A DNA stretch of 37,796 nt from Myroides injenensis M09-0166 (GCF_000246945.1 NZ_BAEX01000024.1:1-37796); one strand, 5' to 3'. Shown: positions 1 to 11,000, numbered from the stretch's first letter. Program-made: numbers and translations. The notes: generated by a model from the sequence alone, not told the origin.

Positions 1-394
1 ACACGTAGTATATTTACTATATATATAATACATTTTAAATATCATTTCACATTTATATACTACAAAATATTAAAGTTTAATAGCTCTTCCAACTATTTCA
101 AAATTCAAAAGCAATAAATCATCTTCTAACAATAGATAAAATGTCAAGTTCTCTCATGTTTTAATTATAATAATTCTAAATAACCAACAGTGATTTGACG
201 TCTAAATTTACAATCACTTAAAATGACAAAATACAACACAAAACAAACAATACATATTTTTTAACAAAAAAATTATTATTATTAAAACTTACCACACAAA
301 ACAGCAATTATATTAAACATAAAACACAAAAACAAATAAATAACAAAACTAAGTTAAAGTTGTAAAAACACCAAAAACTTAATATTTACCACTA
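1..394. other. AT-rich stretch without a recognisable gene
   Basis: This left edge is extremely AT-rich, and stop codons are frequent in all frames. I see no convincing coding region, RNA gene or repeat. Its right end runs into the promoter of the first small gene. Confidence 0.6.
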
Positions 395-423
395 TTTAAT
401 ATTCAAAACGAATTATATATTTG
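395..423 (+). promoter_or_regulatory. Bacteroidota-type promoter for the first small gene
   Basis: A perfect -7 box TATATTTG (416-423, matching TAnnTTTG) lies 17 bp after TTTA (395-398), a 3/4 match to the -33 box TTTG. The start codon at 459 lies about 35 bp past the box, which leaves a short leader. No other copy of the box lies close to the gene. Confidence 0.5.
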
Positions 424-458
424 TAAGACATAACTACCTAATAAAACACTTATATCAC

Positions 459-716
459 ATGCAAACAGTTTCACCTACAAACGCTGATCATTTTGATATA
501 CAGCAAGAGTATAATAAAATCATGGTTCAAATTGAGCAAGCAAAAAAACATGGCAAAGATGTAATACATATCGAATCACTACCTTATCAATTGCATTTAA
601 AATTGCTTAACGAGAATTATCACATCAAAAAATTACTCAAGAAAGTACCATCATTTCTTTTCTTCAAAAAGACTATTAAGTTATATGCTATTCAATTACC
701 CCAGAGCATTAACTAA
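459..716 (+). CDS. Small hypothetical protein, 85 aa
   Basis: I do not recognise the family. The protein is hydrophilic and probably mostly helical. It has no signal peptide, a Lys-rich middle (KKLLKK, about residues 57-62) and one short hydrophobic patch (SFLFF, about residues 65-69) that is too short to be a membrane segment. The ATG start is supported by a promoter box ending 35 bp upstream and by a good intrinsic terminator about 140 bp after the stop, so it looks like a real monocistronic gene. Regulation and function are unknown. Confidence 0.5.
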   Translation: MQTVSPTNADHFDIQQEYNKIMVQIEQAKKHGKDVIHIESLPYQLHLKLLNENYHIKKLLKKVPSFLFFKKTIKLYAIQLPQSIN

Positions 717-852
717 TCAATATTCTTATATTATATAATCAAAACGTAATTTTAGTTCTGCTATTATATAACAATTGTAATTTTTGACTATAATATTTAA
801 GGTAGTTTATTTAAAATTACTTTGACTATAATTAATTCCTTTACTAACGCTG

Positions 853-889
853 AGTCCAAGTATCATAAATCAATACTTGGGCTTTTTTT
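853..889 (+). terminator. Intrinsic terminator after the 85-aa gene
   Basis: The arms GTCCAAGTAT (854-863) and ATACTTGGGC (873-882) form a 10-bp stem with one G-U pair and a 9-base loop. Seven T follow at 883-889. The orientation fits the small plus-strand gene ending at 716. The minus-strand gene ending at 936 also runs towards it. Confidence 0.75.
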
Positions 890-935
890 ACGCCCTATTA
901 TAAATTTACTTATAAAACAAAGTACTTACACCAAA

Positions 936-2339
936 TTAGATAGTACCTTTACCAATACTATAAACTTCAAAGCCTATTTCTTCTAATTGTTTTTTATCCA
1001 GAAGACCTCTGCCATCAAATACAAATGCAGGTTTTTGTACAATACTATATATATAGTTCCAATCATAAGATTTGAATTCATCCCATTCTGTCAGAATAGC
1101 AATACCATGCGCTCCTCTTAAAGCTTGATAAGGATCACTATAAGAAAATATACGCTCTTGATTCTCTAAGGATGTTCGTGTATTCAAATATTCTAAATCC
1201 GCCAACATTTGTTGATAGCTAACTTTAGGATCATATACATGAATAGTTGCTTGCTCTTCTATAAGTTCATTAGCAACAAATATGGCAGCTGATTCACGCG
1301 TATCATTTGTATCTTTCTTAAATGCCCAACCTAAAAAGGCTATTTTCTTTTCATTAACAGTATTAAATAGAGTTGCTACAATCTTTTCTGCAAAACGTCT
1401 TTTCTGATGATCATTCATTATAATGACCTGTTCCCAATAATCTGCCACTTCTTCTAATCCAAATGATTTAGCAATATAGACAAGGTTAAGAATATCCTTT
1501 TGAAAGCATGAACCTCCAAAACCAACAGATGCTTGCAGAAACTTACTACCGATACGACTATCTGCCCCTATTGCTCTAGCTACTTCATTGACATCTGCTC
1601 CTGATGCTTCACACAACTCTGATATAGCATTAATAGAAGATACGCGTTGCGCTAAAAAAGCATTAGCAGTTAATTTAGATAATTCAGAAGACCATAAATT
1701 AGTAGTCAAAATCTTATCTGATGCCACCCAAGAAGCATAAATTTGACTCAACTTAGCGATAGCTTCCTTACCTTTTTCACTTGGAGTACCTCCTATTAAG
1801 ACACGATCCGGAAAAAGTAAATCATTTATAGCAGTACCTTCTGCTAAAAACTCAGGATTAGATAAAATCTGAAATTCTACACCATTACCAGTTTGATCTA
1901 AAATTCTCTTTATAGCTTGAGCAGTACGCACTGGTAAAGTAGATTTTTCTACAACAATCTTATCTGTTTTCGCAATTCTAGCAATTTGTCTAGCACATAA
2001 TTCGATATACTTTAAATCCGCAGCCATTCCTTTGCCTTTGCCATAGGTTTTCGTAGGCGTGTTTACAGAGATAAAAATCATATCTGCCTCATCTATTGCT
2101 TTATCGACATCCGTATCAAAAAATAAATTACGTCCTCGTGCTTCCTTAACAATAGCGTCTAATCCTGGCTCATAAATAGGTAATTTATCTAAATCCTCTT
2201 CATTCCATGCAGCTATTCGTCGCTCATTAATATCCACTACAGTGACAATAATATCAGGATTCTTTTGAGCAATCACGGCCATTGTAGGGCCTCCTACATA
2301 ACCAGCACCTATACAACATATCTTTTGAATCTTTTGCAT
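936..2339 (-). CDS. ugd: UDP-glucose 6-dehydrogenase
   Basis: It oxidises UDP-glucose to UDP-glucuronate with two NAD+, making a precursor for capsule, exopolysaccharide or lipopolysaccharide sugars in the cytoplasm. The N-terminal Rossmann motif GAGYVGGPT is at residues 11-19. The central domain carries [10 protein letters not shown] (161-170). The catalytic loop [10 protein letters not shown] has its nucleophilic Cys at 278. The C-terminal UDP-binding domain has [14 protein letters not shown]. At 467 residues and with this wording it resembles the long animal-type UGDH subfamily more than the short E. coli Ugd (about 390 residues); this is from memory of the families. The next gene upstream, a TagD-like nucleotidyltransferase, has its own terminator, so the two may be separate transcripts of one surface-polysaccharide theme. 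Confidence 0.95.
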   Translation of the reverse strand: MQKIQKICCIGAGYVGGPTMAVIAQKNPDIIVTVVDINERRIAAWNEEDLDKLPIYEPGLDAIVKEARGRNLFFDTDVDKAIDEADMIFISVNTPTKTYGKGKGMAADLKYIELCARQIARIAKTDKIVVEKSTLPVRTAQAIKRILDQTGNGVEFQILSNPEFLAEGTAINDLLFPDRVLIGGTPSEKGKEAIAKLSQIYASWVASDKILTTNLWSSELSKLTANAFLAQRVSSINAISELCEASGADVNEVARAIGADSRIGSKFLQASVGFGGSCFQKDILNLVYIAKSFGLEEVADYWEQVIIMNDHQKRRFAEKIVATLFNTVNEKKIAFLGWAFKKDTNDTRESAAIFVANELIEEQATIHVYDPKVSYQQMLADLEYLNTRTSLENQERIFSYSDPYQALRGAHGIAILTEWDEFKSYDWNYIYSIVQKPAFVFDGRGLLDKKQLEEIGFEVYSIGKGTI

Positions 2340-2440
2340 GTTCTTTTAAATTACAATATCTATTTACTTGTGCAATTTATGAATTTTTAAAATCTTAAAA
2401 TAGCTCTACCTTTTATTTCATTACCCTTAACTTAAACCTA

Positions 2441-2477
2441 AAAATAAAAAAGCACATTAGTCAAATCTAACGTGCTC
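2441..2477 (-). terminator. Intrinsic terminator of the TagD-like gene
   Basis: The arms at 2452-2460 and 2467-2475 (GCACATTAG / CTAACGTGC, one mismatch) enclose a 6-base loop. On the minus strand they are followed by a T-rich run (2441-2451). It lies about 45 bp past the stop of the minus-strand gene ending at 2520. Confidence 0.65.
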
Positions 2478-2519
2478 AATATCAAATACAATCACTTAAA
2501 ACAGTAATTCTATATCCTT

Positions 2520-2954
2520 TTAACCAATTTTTACCACTTTGCTATTTTCCTTTTCAGCTACTACTTTACGTAATGAACTACTAGAAAAACGGTGATCACG
2601 ACTATTAAAGTGTAATTCTATACCCTTCTCTTCACAATATGCTCTACCTGTGAAGTTTTTATCTTTATATTCATCTCCTAAAATACGTACGTCTATCTTA
2701 AAAGAACGCAATATATCTTCTAAATCTTGTTCTGTAGCATAAGGAACGATTTCATCTACAAATCTACATCCTTTTAGTTGTATATAACGCTCTACTACTG
2801 TCTGCGTCGGTCTGTTCTTCTCTGGTCTGTCAAGTGTTGGATCTGTTTGCAATCCTACAATTAAAAAGTCACATTGTCTTTTTGCTTCCTCCAACATTTT
2901 TATGTGTCCTGCATGCAATAAATCAAATGCACTAAATGTTATCCCTATTTTCAT
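2520..2954 (-). CDS. Adenylyl-/cytidylyltransferase family protein (TagD-like)
   Basis: This small nucleotidyltransferase of the HxGH superfamily joins a nucleotide to a phosphorylated alcohol or sugar. The closest well-known relative is glycerol-3-phosphate cytidylyltransferase, which makes CDP-glycerol. The HAGH signature is at residues 14-17 after the typical first beta strand. A signature of the RTEGISTT type is replaced by FSSSSLRK near residue 125-130. Length (144 aa) is normal for the family. The true substrate (glycerol-P, ethanolamine-P or a sugar-1-P) cannot be read from the sequence. Proximity to the UDP-glucose dehydrogenase gene suggests cell-surface polymer synthesis, but this is inference. 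Confidence 0.85.
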   Translation of the reverse strand: MKIGITFSAFDLLHAGHIKMLEEAKRQCDFLIVGLQTDPTLDRPEKNRPTQTVVERYIQLKGCRFVDEIVPYATEQDLEDILRSFKIDVRILGDEYKDKNFTGRAYCEEKGIELHFNSRDHRFSSSSLRKVVAEKENSKVVKIG

Positions 2955-3662
2955 AGTAATCTTTATTATTAGTTTATTATAGATGAATTATACAAATAAT
3001 AAACCATCTTTCTTTTCACAACTTTTCCTTTATCTATTATCAAATATTAAATATACATTAACATTCGACAATTCATTGATAATTATGTTAATCATCAACT
3101 AAATACTACAAAATATCTATTTTTTATTAAAAATAGTAAATAGCATATTTAACTAATACAATTTTGCAATATCACTATTTAAAATCGTAATATCCACAAA
3201 TCGTGTACTTTCTTTCCCAATTCCATACACAGTATTGTATTTTCTTTATCTTAATTATAACGATATCATAAGTAATATAATGACATTCTTATTATAAATA
3301 CTTTATATACCTTATAAAATATCGGCAAAAGTAATAATATTTAGGTTAATACTTACTACCTGCACTATTGATTAAAAGCATTATTAACATTTTAATAATA
3401 CAAGCTCCTAATCTTATATAACAAAGTATTACTAAGTAATAATTGATAAATATTTTCTACTACCCTCCTTTATTATCTAGCTTTTATTCAACCAATTTTA
3501 TCTTATTTATCTATCTTTCAACGACTTTATACTTTCACCTACTAAAAACACAAGCCTTTTTATATCGTAAATAAACAAGATTTCAATGATAACTACACTT
3601 ATATAAACCTCAACTTTTTAAAATCTTGCATCTAGAATAAAAAAAAATGAGTAAGCCATCAC
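2955..3662. other. Long intergenic region, no gene seen
   Basis: About 700 bp of AT-rich DNA upstream of the minus-strand nucleotidyltransferase gene. I found no coding stretch with bacterial codon character, no RNA gene and no clear TAnnTTTG box close to the downstream start. It may hold a distal promoter. Confidence 0.5.
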
Positions 3663-3693
3663 AAAAAAAAGGCTTTCCTTACAGAAAGCCTTT
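3663..3693 (-). terminator. Intrinsic terminator of nnr
   Basis: A perfect 10-bp stem AAAGGCTTTC (3668-3677) / GAAAGCCTTT (3684-3693) with a 6-base loop is followed on the minus strand by a run of eight T (3663-3670). It lies about 190 bp after the nnr stop, with no convincing gene between them. Confidence 0.75.
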
Positions 3694-3879
3694 AATCTAT
3701 GCTTATGTTATTTGAATCACTTAAAAAAACAATTCAATACGAATCACACAAGCGAACACATTTTTACAAGTAATAAAGTCCCCACTATTAGTACTTGCTT
3801 TGCAGTTGCAAATATATTATACATAAAATCACAAAACAAGAATAAAATAGTTAAAATATTCGCATTTATAATAATCATA

Positions 3880-5391
3880 TTAATTGTTGAGGCTGTGATA
3901 AGCTAAATTCAAATAATCTATAAGATTACTTGCCATAATACTATGAGGATTTATCGACTCACTTGCAATATCTCCAGACAATCCATGAAGGTATACCCCC
4001 ATTATAGCAGCTTTATCTGCTGAATAGCCTTGCGCTAGTAGTCCTACTAAAATTCCTGTCAATACATCACCACTACCCGCAGTAGCCATCCCCCAGTTTC
4101 CAGTAGAGTTAAAATAAATATCACCTGAGGGGAGTACTACTTCACTATGAGCTCCTTTCACAACGAAGATAATATTTAGTTTTTTTGAAATTTCCTTTAC
4201 CTTTTCCATTTTATCAAAATCATCTTGCCAAGTTCCAATTAATCTTTCTAATTCTTTTGGATGTGGAGTCAAGATAGTATTTGATGGCAACAAGGATAAT
4301 AAATCCTTATCTAGAGCTAATAAATTCAGTGCATCGGCATCTAATACTAATGCTATTTCTTCTTTCTTACTCAAGAAGTTTTTAAAGGCTGCTTGTGTAT
4401 CTTTGTGTTGTCCTAGGCCTATCCCTATACCTATTGCTTTATATCCAACGGTATTAGGGAAAGCACTTATAACCTCATCATTATTATCTGTCTCACACAT
4501 TACCTCTGGTACAGCTGTTTGCAAAATGGTATATCCACACTTTGGTAAATAAGCAGTAGATAATCCAGCGCCAATTTTTAAGACTGCTTTACTAGCTAAA
4601 ACTACTGAACCTATTTTACCATAGCTCCCTCCAACAATTAAGGCATGACCAAACTGACCTTTATGCGAAAATTTATTAGGGTGTATTAGTTTTGCTTGAA
4701 CATACTCTTTATCAATATAGTAATGAGTTGTATCAATTTTATCAATAGCCTCGGCATCAAGATTAATATCTACTACTCTAAAGTCAGAAGCAATTTCTTT
4801 TATCTGTGGTAACAGTAGCGCTAGTTTAGGAGCTTGTATAGTATAGACAATATTTGCTTTAAACACTGGAGCATTATCTGCTATTTTCACATCTGACATC
4901 AGACCTGAAGGAATATCAATTGCAATGCGATCCATACAGCTTACACTATTGATTTCATTTAAAAACATTCCCCATTCTTCATCTAATTTCTCTGTTAATC
5001 CAACTCCAAAGAGAGCATCCACAATAATATCTGTTGACTTTAGTGCTATCTTATGTTTAGTCGGCAAAAACTTCTCTACCTTTACTCCTAACTCCTCTAG
5101 CATCTCCTGATTTTGACTATTATCAGGACTATATTTTTTGGTTTGCCATAAATATACTTTTACAAATGCTCCTGCTTCTTTTAATAATCGTGCAATCGCT
5201 AAACCATCTCCTCCATTATTGCCCTTTCCACAAAGTATGACAAAATTATTGTGGTACAATTTATGACGTTCAGATAAGGCTTCTACTATTTTTGTTGCTG
5301 CGCGTTCCATTAGTTTAAATGAAGAAATGTACTGATTATCGACAGTTTCTTTATCTAAATACTTTATCTGTTCTGCACTAAATATTTTCAT
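3880..5391 (-). CDS. nnr: Bifunctional NAD(P)HX epimerase / ADP-dependent NAD(P)HX dehydratase
   Basis: A metabolite-repair enzyme: the N-terminal half interconverts R and S forms of hydrated NAD(P)H, and the C-terminal half dehydrates the S form using ADP. The YjeF_N epimerase domain spans about residues 1-215, with GKGNNGGDG at 55-63 and DALFGVGL at 125-132. The carbohydrate-kinase-like domain spans about 225-500, with DADALN at 351-356, TPHPKE at 375-380 and the nucleotide/catalytic loop TAGSGDVLTG at 437-446. At 503 residues it is the full fused form. It appears to stand alone, with about 490 bp upstream and a strong terminator downstream. No odd residues were noticed in the motifs. Confidence 0.95.
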   Translation of the reverse strand: MKIFSAEQIKYLDKETVDNQYISSFKLMERAATKIVEALSERHKLYHNNFVILCGKGNNGGDGLAIARLLKEAGAFVKVYLWQTKKYSPDNSQNQEMLEELGVKVEKFLPTKHKIALKSTDIIVDALFGVGLTEKLDEEWGMFLNEINSVSCMDRIAIDIPSGLMSDVKIADNAPVFKANIVYTIQAPKLALLLPQIKEIASDFRVVDINLDAEAIDKIDTTHYYIDKEYVQAKLIHPNKFSHKGQFGHALIVGGSYGKIGSVVLASKAVLKIGAGLSTAYLPKCGYTILQTAVPEVMCETDNNDEVISAFPNTVGYKAIGIGIGLGQHKDTQAAFKNFLSKKEEIALVLDADALNLLALDKDLLSLLPSNTILTPHPKELERLIGTWQDDFDKMEKVKEISKKLNIIFVVKGAHSEVVLPSGDIYFNSTGNWGMATAGSGDVLTGILVGLLAQGYSADKAAIMGVYLHGLSGDIASESINPHSIMASNLIDYLNLAYHSLNN

Positions 5392-5821
5392 AGTTTATTA
5401 ATTTACGAATTGATTCTATTATCTTTTTTATATTTTTTTTTGATTCTAAAAATCTATTACTTAGAAATAATTTTGACCAATAATCTTCTAGTAATTATAA
5501 CTTTGCCTTATTAAAAGTATAACTAATTTAGCGTATTACAAACGTGGTGAAAAAGCCTTCCATAAATACTCATTATAAAAAAATGATTAAATAAACATTT
5601 TTGTCGAAAGGAAAAAGAAATTAAACACTAACAAATTACTCTTTATAGTTTATCCGTTAAAAAAGTTACTTATACATAATTATGTTATTGTACATAAATC
5701 TTTTTATTCACTACTGCTCTACACTTTTATTACCATCTATTTAAACTAAAAGGGGAAAAAAATTCCCTCTTTTTTTGACAAAAAACTTAAAAACATTGTT
5801 TTTTCTTATCCTAGATTAAGT
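5392..5821. other. Divergent intergenic region between nnr and the FMN reductase gene
   Basis: About 430 bp of AT-rich DNA between two divergently transcribed genes. I see no coding region here. The recognisable signal is the promoter at its right end (5822-5850). No matching TAnnTTTG box was found for nnr. Confidence 0.5.
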
Positions 5822-5850
5822 TTTGTTTATACACAACTGCTTTAACTTTG
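5822..5850 (+). promoter_or_regulatory. Promoter of the FMN reductase gene
   Basis: TTTG (5822-5825), then 17 bp, then TAACTTTG (5843-5850), a full match to the Bacteroidota TTTG / TAnnTTTG pattern. The start codon at 5881 is 30 bp downstream. Confidence 0.65.
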
Positions 5851-5880
5851 TCCTATCAAAATATTTAAAGAATATCAAAA

Positions 5881-6405
5881 ATGAAAATAACAGCATTTGC
5901 AGCGAGCAATAGCTCTACATCGATAAACTTAGCTTTAGTAAAATATATTTCTACTTATTTCCAAAATGATGAAATAAACATCTTGAATCTAAATGATTTT
6001 GAAATGCCTATTTACTCACAAGATAGAAATAATGAAGGAGTACCAGCCCACGCTACCAAGTTCAATAAAATACTTACAGACAGTGATATCATCATCATTG
6101 CTTTGGCAGAGCACAATGGGTCCTTTACTACTGCATTTAAGAATATTTTCGACTGGACATCGAGAGAAGATATGAATGTTTTTAAACAAAAACCTATGTT
6201 ACTATTATCTACCTCTCCAGGGGCTAGAGGTGGTGCGTCAGTTATGGAAAGTGCTAAAACTATTTTCCCATTTTTTGGCGGTAACATTAAAGAAACTTTC
6301 TCATTGCCTTTCTTTTTTGAAAACTTTAAAGATGGAGAAATAATAAACTCAGAATTTAAAACTCAAATAGAAGAAGTTATCACAAATTTTAAATCCTCAC
6401 TATAA
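5881..6405 (+). CDS. NADPH-dependent FMN reductase family protein
   Basis: A flavodoxin-fold oxidoreductase expected to bind FMN and use NAD(P)H to reduce flavin, quinones, azo compounds or chromate. Strand 1 and the phosphate loop are ITAFAASNSSTSIN (about residues 3-16; the loop is Ser/Asn-rich). A flavin-contact segment AEHNGSFTTAFKNIFDW is near 77-93, and SPGARGGASVME near 112-123. At 174 aa it has the usual length. It is monocistronic, with its own promoter 30 bp upstream and a strong terminator about 160 bp downstream. The physiological substrate cannot be deduced. Confidence 0.9.
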   Translation: MKITAFAASNSSTSINLALVKYISTYFQNDEINILNLNDFEMPIYSQDRNNEGVPAHATKFNKILTDSDIIIIALAEHNGSFTTAFKNIFDWTSREDMNVFKQKPMLLLSTSPGARGGASVMESAKTIFPFFGGNIKETFSLPFFFENFKDGEIINSEFKTQIEEVITNFKSSL

Positions 6406-6563
6406 GAAATTATTTCACAGCAATGGAATAATATGAGAGCAGATAAATAAAAGTATTGACTGTCAAATTCTAGCCAAATTTGAAAGACTTAATTCTCAAT
6501 TTTAAATGCAGTCCACTTTTACTATCTACTAATCTCATCCTCAAACAACAAAACAATACGTAG

Positions 6564-6597
6564 AATCGCCTAGAAATATTACTACTTCTAGGCGATT
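6564..6597. terminator. Bidirectional terminator between convergent genes
   Basis: A perfect 12-bp stem AATCGCCTAGAA (6564-6575) / TTCTAGGCGATT (6586-6597) with a 10-base loop. The plus side continues ATTTATATAT and the minus side is T-rich. It sits between the FMN reductase gene (+) and the SusD gene (-), so it can serve both. Confidence 0.75.
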
Positions 6598-6699
6598 ATT
6601 TATATATAAAAATGGCGTTTAACCCATTATTATACGCTAAATTTCCAAATAAAACATTCCTCTGCGAATACTTATAGGCTTACTTTAAGTTAGGATTAG

Positions 6700-8058
6700 C
6701 TAGTATTTCTTTCTGCGGAATTGGCAATTGATAATGCCATCCTGTATTTCCATTTTTTGACTATCCGACGTAGTTGCTAAATCTTGTAAATCTCTTTGTA
6801 AAGCAAGACCTAAACGCTTTAAATCAAAATAGCGATGTCCTTCAAACGAGAGTTCTAAAAAACGCTCTTGCAAAATTTCACTAATTGTAATATTTGTGTA
6901 AAAGGTTAGCTCTTTCATTCTATTTTCTCTTAGTAGATTTAGATCAGCGACAGCACTCTGCATATTACCTGATAAGAGAAAAGCTTCTGATCGAATTAAA
7001 TACATTTCACCAATTCTAAATACTTTATAATCATTGATACGATTATTAAAAGCACTACCATTATATTTATTTATAACACCATTGTTATCCTCACCGAAAA
7101 AATATTGATATCTCTTATCATTTTTAGTATCAAATTGAGCTCTCAGCTTTTGTGAAGCATAGTATAAGTACTTCCCACTATTGTAATCATACCAAAAAAT
7201 ATTAGGTCTGATAGTATCATCATTATTTCTCTTTAATTTAAAAATCACTTCAATATTTGAAGTATCTTCCCAGATACCAGCAAATTCCTTGTCAAAACCC
7301 AATGGGTATTTATCAATTAGTAAAGTTGCGTAATATATAGCCTTTTGATAATCCTTTTGATAAAGAGCAATTCGAGCCGATAAAGCATATACCACATCTT
7401 GGTTTAGGCGAATATTTGTCATTCCCCCTCTCTCTAGTTCCGCTATACTTAAATCATCCCAAAGCTTATTGTAAAAATCACTTATTAAAAATTTCGAAGG
7501 TTTTTCAAATATATCAGAGTTCGTTTTATAAGGTATAGTAGTAGCATTAGTTCCTAAATATTCAGATTGCCCAAATATTCGGTGTAACTCAAAATGAATC
7601 AATACTCTTAATCCATATAGCTCAGCTTTTAACTCATGTAATTTTTGCTGTTCCAACGACGAATTAAAAGGCACATTATCAATATTTTCGAGCAGTATAT
7701 TTACTTTATAAATACTATAGTAATAGCTGTTCCATATCTGTTGTAGCAAATCATCATCGGCTGAAAATATCCATCTATTAATATTGACACCATAGGAATT
7801 TACTCCTGAATTATCACTGGCCAAATTGCAATCGTCAGCCATAATAGAACCAAGTAATATATTGTAGTCTAAATTTAATTGACTATACACTCCTACTACC
7901 GCAAATTCAAATTGCTTTACAGAGTTATAAATGTGTTGTTGATCAACTGCATCTTTAGGATCAATATCTAATAAACTATCACAACTCTGTAAATTAAATA
8001 AACTAATTGCTAAGCAAAATTTTAACCCTATTTTATATATGTTTTTTATCATTGTCAT
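6700..8058 (-). CDS. RagB/SusD family nutrient-uptake lipoprotein, 3' end frameshifted
   Basis: A surface lipoprotein that captures a ligand (usually an oligosaccharide or peptide) and hands it to the SusC channel encoded 5 bp upstream. The signal peptide ends in the lipobox LQSC with Cys26. Family landmarks include the helical TPR-like core and RIGEMYLIRSEAFLLSGN near the C-terminus. The reading frame ends in an atypical tail (CQFRRKKY). In the next frame the DNA encodes a textbook SusD ending, WHYQLPIPQKEILANPNLK, with a stop at 6680-6682. Re-reading or adding one A in the A6 tract (T6 on the plus strand, 6753-6758) joins the two. So the gene has lost one base there, or the assembly has, or slippage restores the frame. 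Only about 20 residues are affected. The ligand is unknown; no enzyme gene is in the unit. Confidence 0.9.
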   Translation of the reverse strand: MTMIKNIYKIGLKFCLAISLFNLQSCDSLLDIDPKDAVDQQHIYNSVKQFEFAVVGVYSQLNLDYNILLGSIMADDCNLASDNSGVNSYGVNINRWIFSADDDLLQQIWNSYYYSIYKVNILLENIDNVPFNSSLEQQKLHELKAELYGLRVLIHFELHRIFGQSEYLGTNATTIPYKTNSDIFEKPSKFLISDFYNKLWDDLSIAELERGGMTNIRLNQDVVYALSARIALYQKDYQKAIYYATLLIDKYPLGFDKEFAGIWEDTSNIEVIFKLKRNNDDTIRPNIFWYDYNSGKYLYYASQKLRAQFDTKNDKRYQYFFGEDNNGVINKYNGSAFNNRINDYKVFRIGEMYLIRSEAFLLSGNMQSAVADLNLLRENRMKELTFYTNITISEILQERFLELSFEGHRYFDLKRLGLALQRDLQDLATTSDSQKMEIQDGIINCQFRRKKY

Positions 8059-8063
8059 TTACT

Positions 8064-11000
8064 TTAAAAAATTACTTTTACACCAGCTGTAATCATGCGA
8101 GGAAGTGGATATTCATATTGATACCAGTTATTGTCATCCTCAGGATCTTGTCCTTTCCACTTTGTCCAAGTGATTAGGTTTTGTCCTTGTGCAAATACAT
8201 TTATCTCTTTCACTATTTTATTAGCCCTTCCCAACTTGGTGAACTTGTAATTAATATTTAAGTTTCTAAGTTTTAAATAATCTGCTTTTTGCAATTCTCT
8301 ATCTGTGATATAACGAGCATATTGCGCCCCAGGATGATCACTGATATCACCAGGATTCTGCCATATATCTAACATACTTCTAGATTGATTATATACTCTA
8401 TAAGTCTGATCAGCCGATGTTCTATAAAATTCTCCTGTATTGAGACGATACATTCCTTTAATAAAAGTAAATAGTGCGCTCACTTCTAATTTCTTGTATT
8501 TAAAATTAGTTGTAAACCCTCCTTTTATAGATGGATCAAAACCTCCTTTAACTAATACAGCATTATCTGGATCATAAGTAGTTGTGATATTACCTTCTTT
8601 GTCATAATATAAAGGCGCCCCCGTTTGCTGATCTACCCCTGCCCATCTCACCATATAGAAATGACCTATTTGTTTACCTACCTGATGGATTGAATAATCC
8701 TCTGTAATAATTTCATCTTCTGACCCTAAGCTTAGTATTTTATTCTTGTTGTAAGCAAAATTAACGCCTAGATTGAAGGTAAAGTCACCTCTTCTTATCA
8801 CATCCCCTGAAAGTTTTAATTCTATTCCGCGATTTCTAATTTTTCCCATATTATCGGCAATTGATTCAAAACCTGAAGTATTGGATAAAGAGCGATCCAA
8901 GAATAAATCAGAGGTAATACGATTGTAAAAATCAACTTCACCTATTACTTTATTGTCAAATAATCCAAACTCTATTCCTATATCAACTATTTTATTCATT
9001 TCCCAATTATAATGATTATTACCTGGGGTTATAGGTGTTAGCGCTGTATCTCCATTATATTGTCCAGGTCCATATAATCGACGATAACCGAAATCACTTG
9101 CAAATCCATTGGCGTTTCCTGTAAGACCATAACTAGCCCTTATTCTGGCCAATGAGATAACATTTATATTATCCATAAAATCTTCTGCCATCAAATTCCA
9201 ACTTCCTCCTACGGCATAAAAATATTTATATCTATTATCACGAGGAACACGTGAGGAACCATCTCTTCTTAAGCTTGTAGAAAAGGTAAATCTATTTTCA
9301 TAAGAATATCTCAGTAAAGCTAACTGAGATAACAATAGATTCTCAGAAGCACTTCCCTCGATTTTTGGAATAAAATCATTCTCTGGAGTACCTGGTGTTA
9401 TACCTCCTGCTGTATTATCTAATCCATCTATTAGTCCATACCCTGTAAAACCATGATAATTATATTTTTGCCTATTCATTTCCATTAACGCAATTGCTTC
9501 TATCTCATGAGCATCCCATCTATATTTATAATTTGCTCCGATATTTGCCATTAGTCCTATATTTGTTTGATCCCCTTGACTGTACATCCCCTTACCTCCC
9601 TCTTCAACAAGGCGACCAAAATATGTGTCTGATTTGATAATATGTGTATTGCTTAGCTTCGTATAATCAACACCTATAGTACTGGTGAGTTTAAAATCAT
9701 CTGTAACGTCCAACGAAAAATTCCCTGCTAACATCCCTTTTTGTTGCTTTTCTTTGCGACTAACATCATTATACATTGATAATGCATTTGTACCAAACCT
9801 ATTTGTACCAGGTGTAAGTATTCCATTTTTATCATAAGGTTTTTCATATGGCAATGCGAAATACATAGATGCAACAGGATTAGTCTCACTAACATCAAAA
9901 TCTGACTCAGAACTCTGACTATTAATATTAGCTAGATTAATAAAGAAATCTGTAGTTAGCCTTCCTGAGTGATGATGAATATTACTATTCACATTGAATT
10001 TTTCTATCCCAGAATTATACAGTACTCCCTCTTGTTTAAAATAGTTAAGGGATGTATAGTGTTGAGTAGTCTTATTACCTGCTTGGAAACTCAAATTATG
10101 TGATTGATTAATACCTCTTCGAAGCAATTTCTTTTTCCAATCGATATTCGTTTGTCTAATTTCAGCCAATCGACGATCTCCTTCAATATAATCTGCCTCA
10201 GTTTTAGCAACTTCTACACCATTAATAATTTTATAAGGATTATTACGTGAATATGCCCAACCTGGCAAATCTTGATCTTGCAAGATTTCTTCAAACTGGA
10301 GACGCTGACTTGTATTCATCATATCCCATTTACTATTGTTTGCTTGTGAGTAACCATACTGAGTTTGATAGATTACTCTAAGTCCATCTACATCATTTCT
10401 TCCCTTCTTTGAGGTAATTACTATTACTCCATTTGCACCTCTAGAACCGTACTGAGCAGTTGCAGCAGCATCTTTTAAGACTGTTATATCCTCAAAATCA
10501 TCAGGGTTCAATGCGGTGAAACTTGCAGGCGAAATAGGCATACCATTAAGTACATAAAGAGGATTAGTATTTTCATCTTGCAAAGAGCCAATTCCTCGAA
10601 TAGTCACCCTACCAGGTGTACCTGGTTGACCAGAGGGTGAAGCCACATAAAGTCCTGCTACTTGTCCTTGTAATGCTTGATCCATAGCACTCACCTGAGA
10701 TTGATTAATTGCTTGTGCTTCTATTTTACTTACTGCTCCAGTTGTTTTAGCACGAGATTGCTTAGTATATCCTGTCACAACTATTCCCTCAAGCAAATTA
10801 TCCTCTACATCCAAATCGATATACATAGGATATTCCCCCGCTTTTAATGTAATTAATTTATCACTATACCCAAGATAAGTGATACGCAATTTGACATCTT
10901 TTTGGTCGATATCCACTACTTCATATAAACCATCTTCCAGTGTAAAACCCACCTCATCTTTTGTGATATTTTCAATAGTGACTCCTGGAAGAGGAACAAG

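Noticed and set aside
3712-3906. A 64-codon plus-strand frame downstream of nnr
   Set aside because: It starts with TTG, begins just after the nnr terminator, overlaps the end of nnr and has a low-complexity AT-driven composition (Asn, Lys, Ile).
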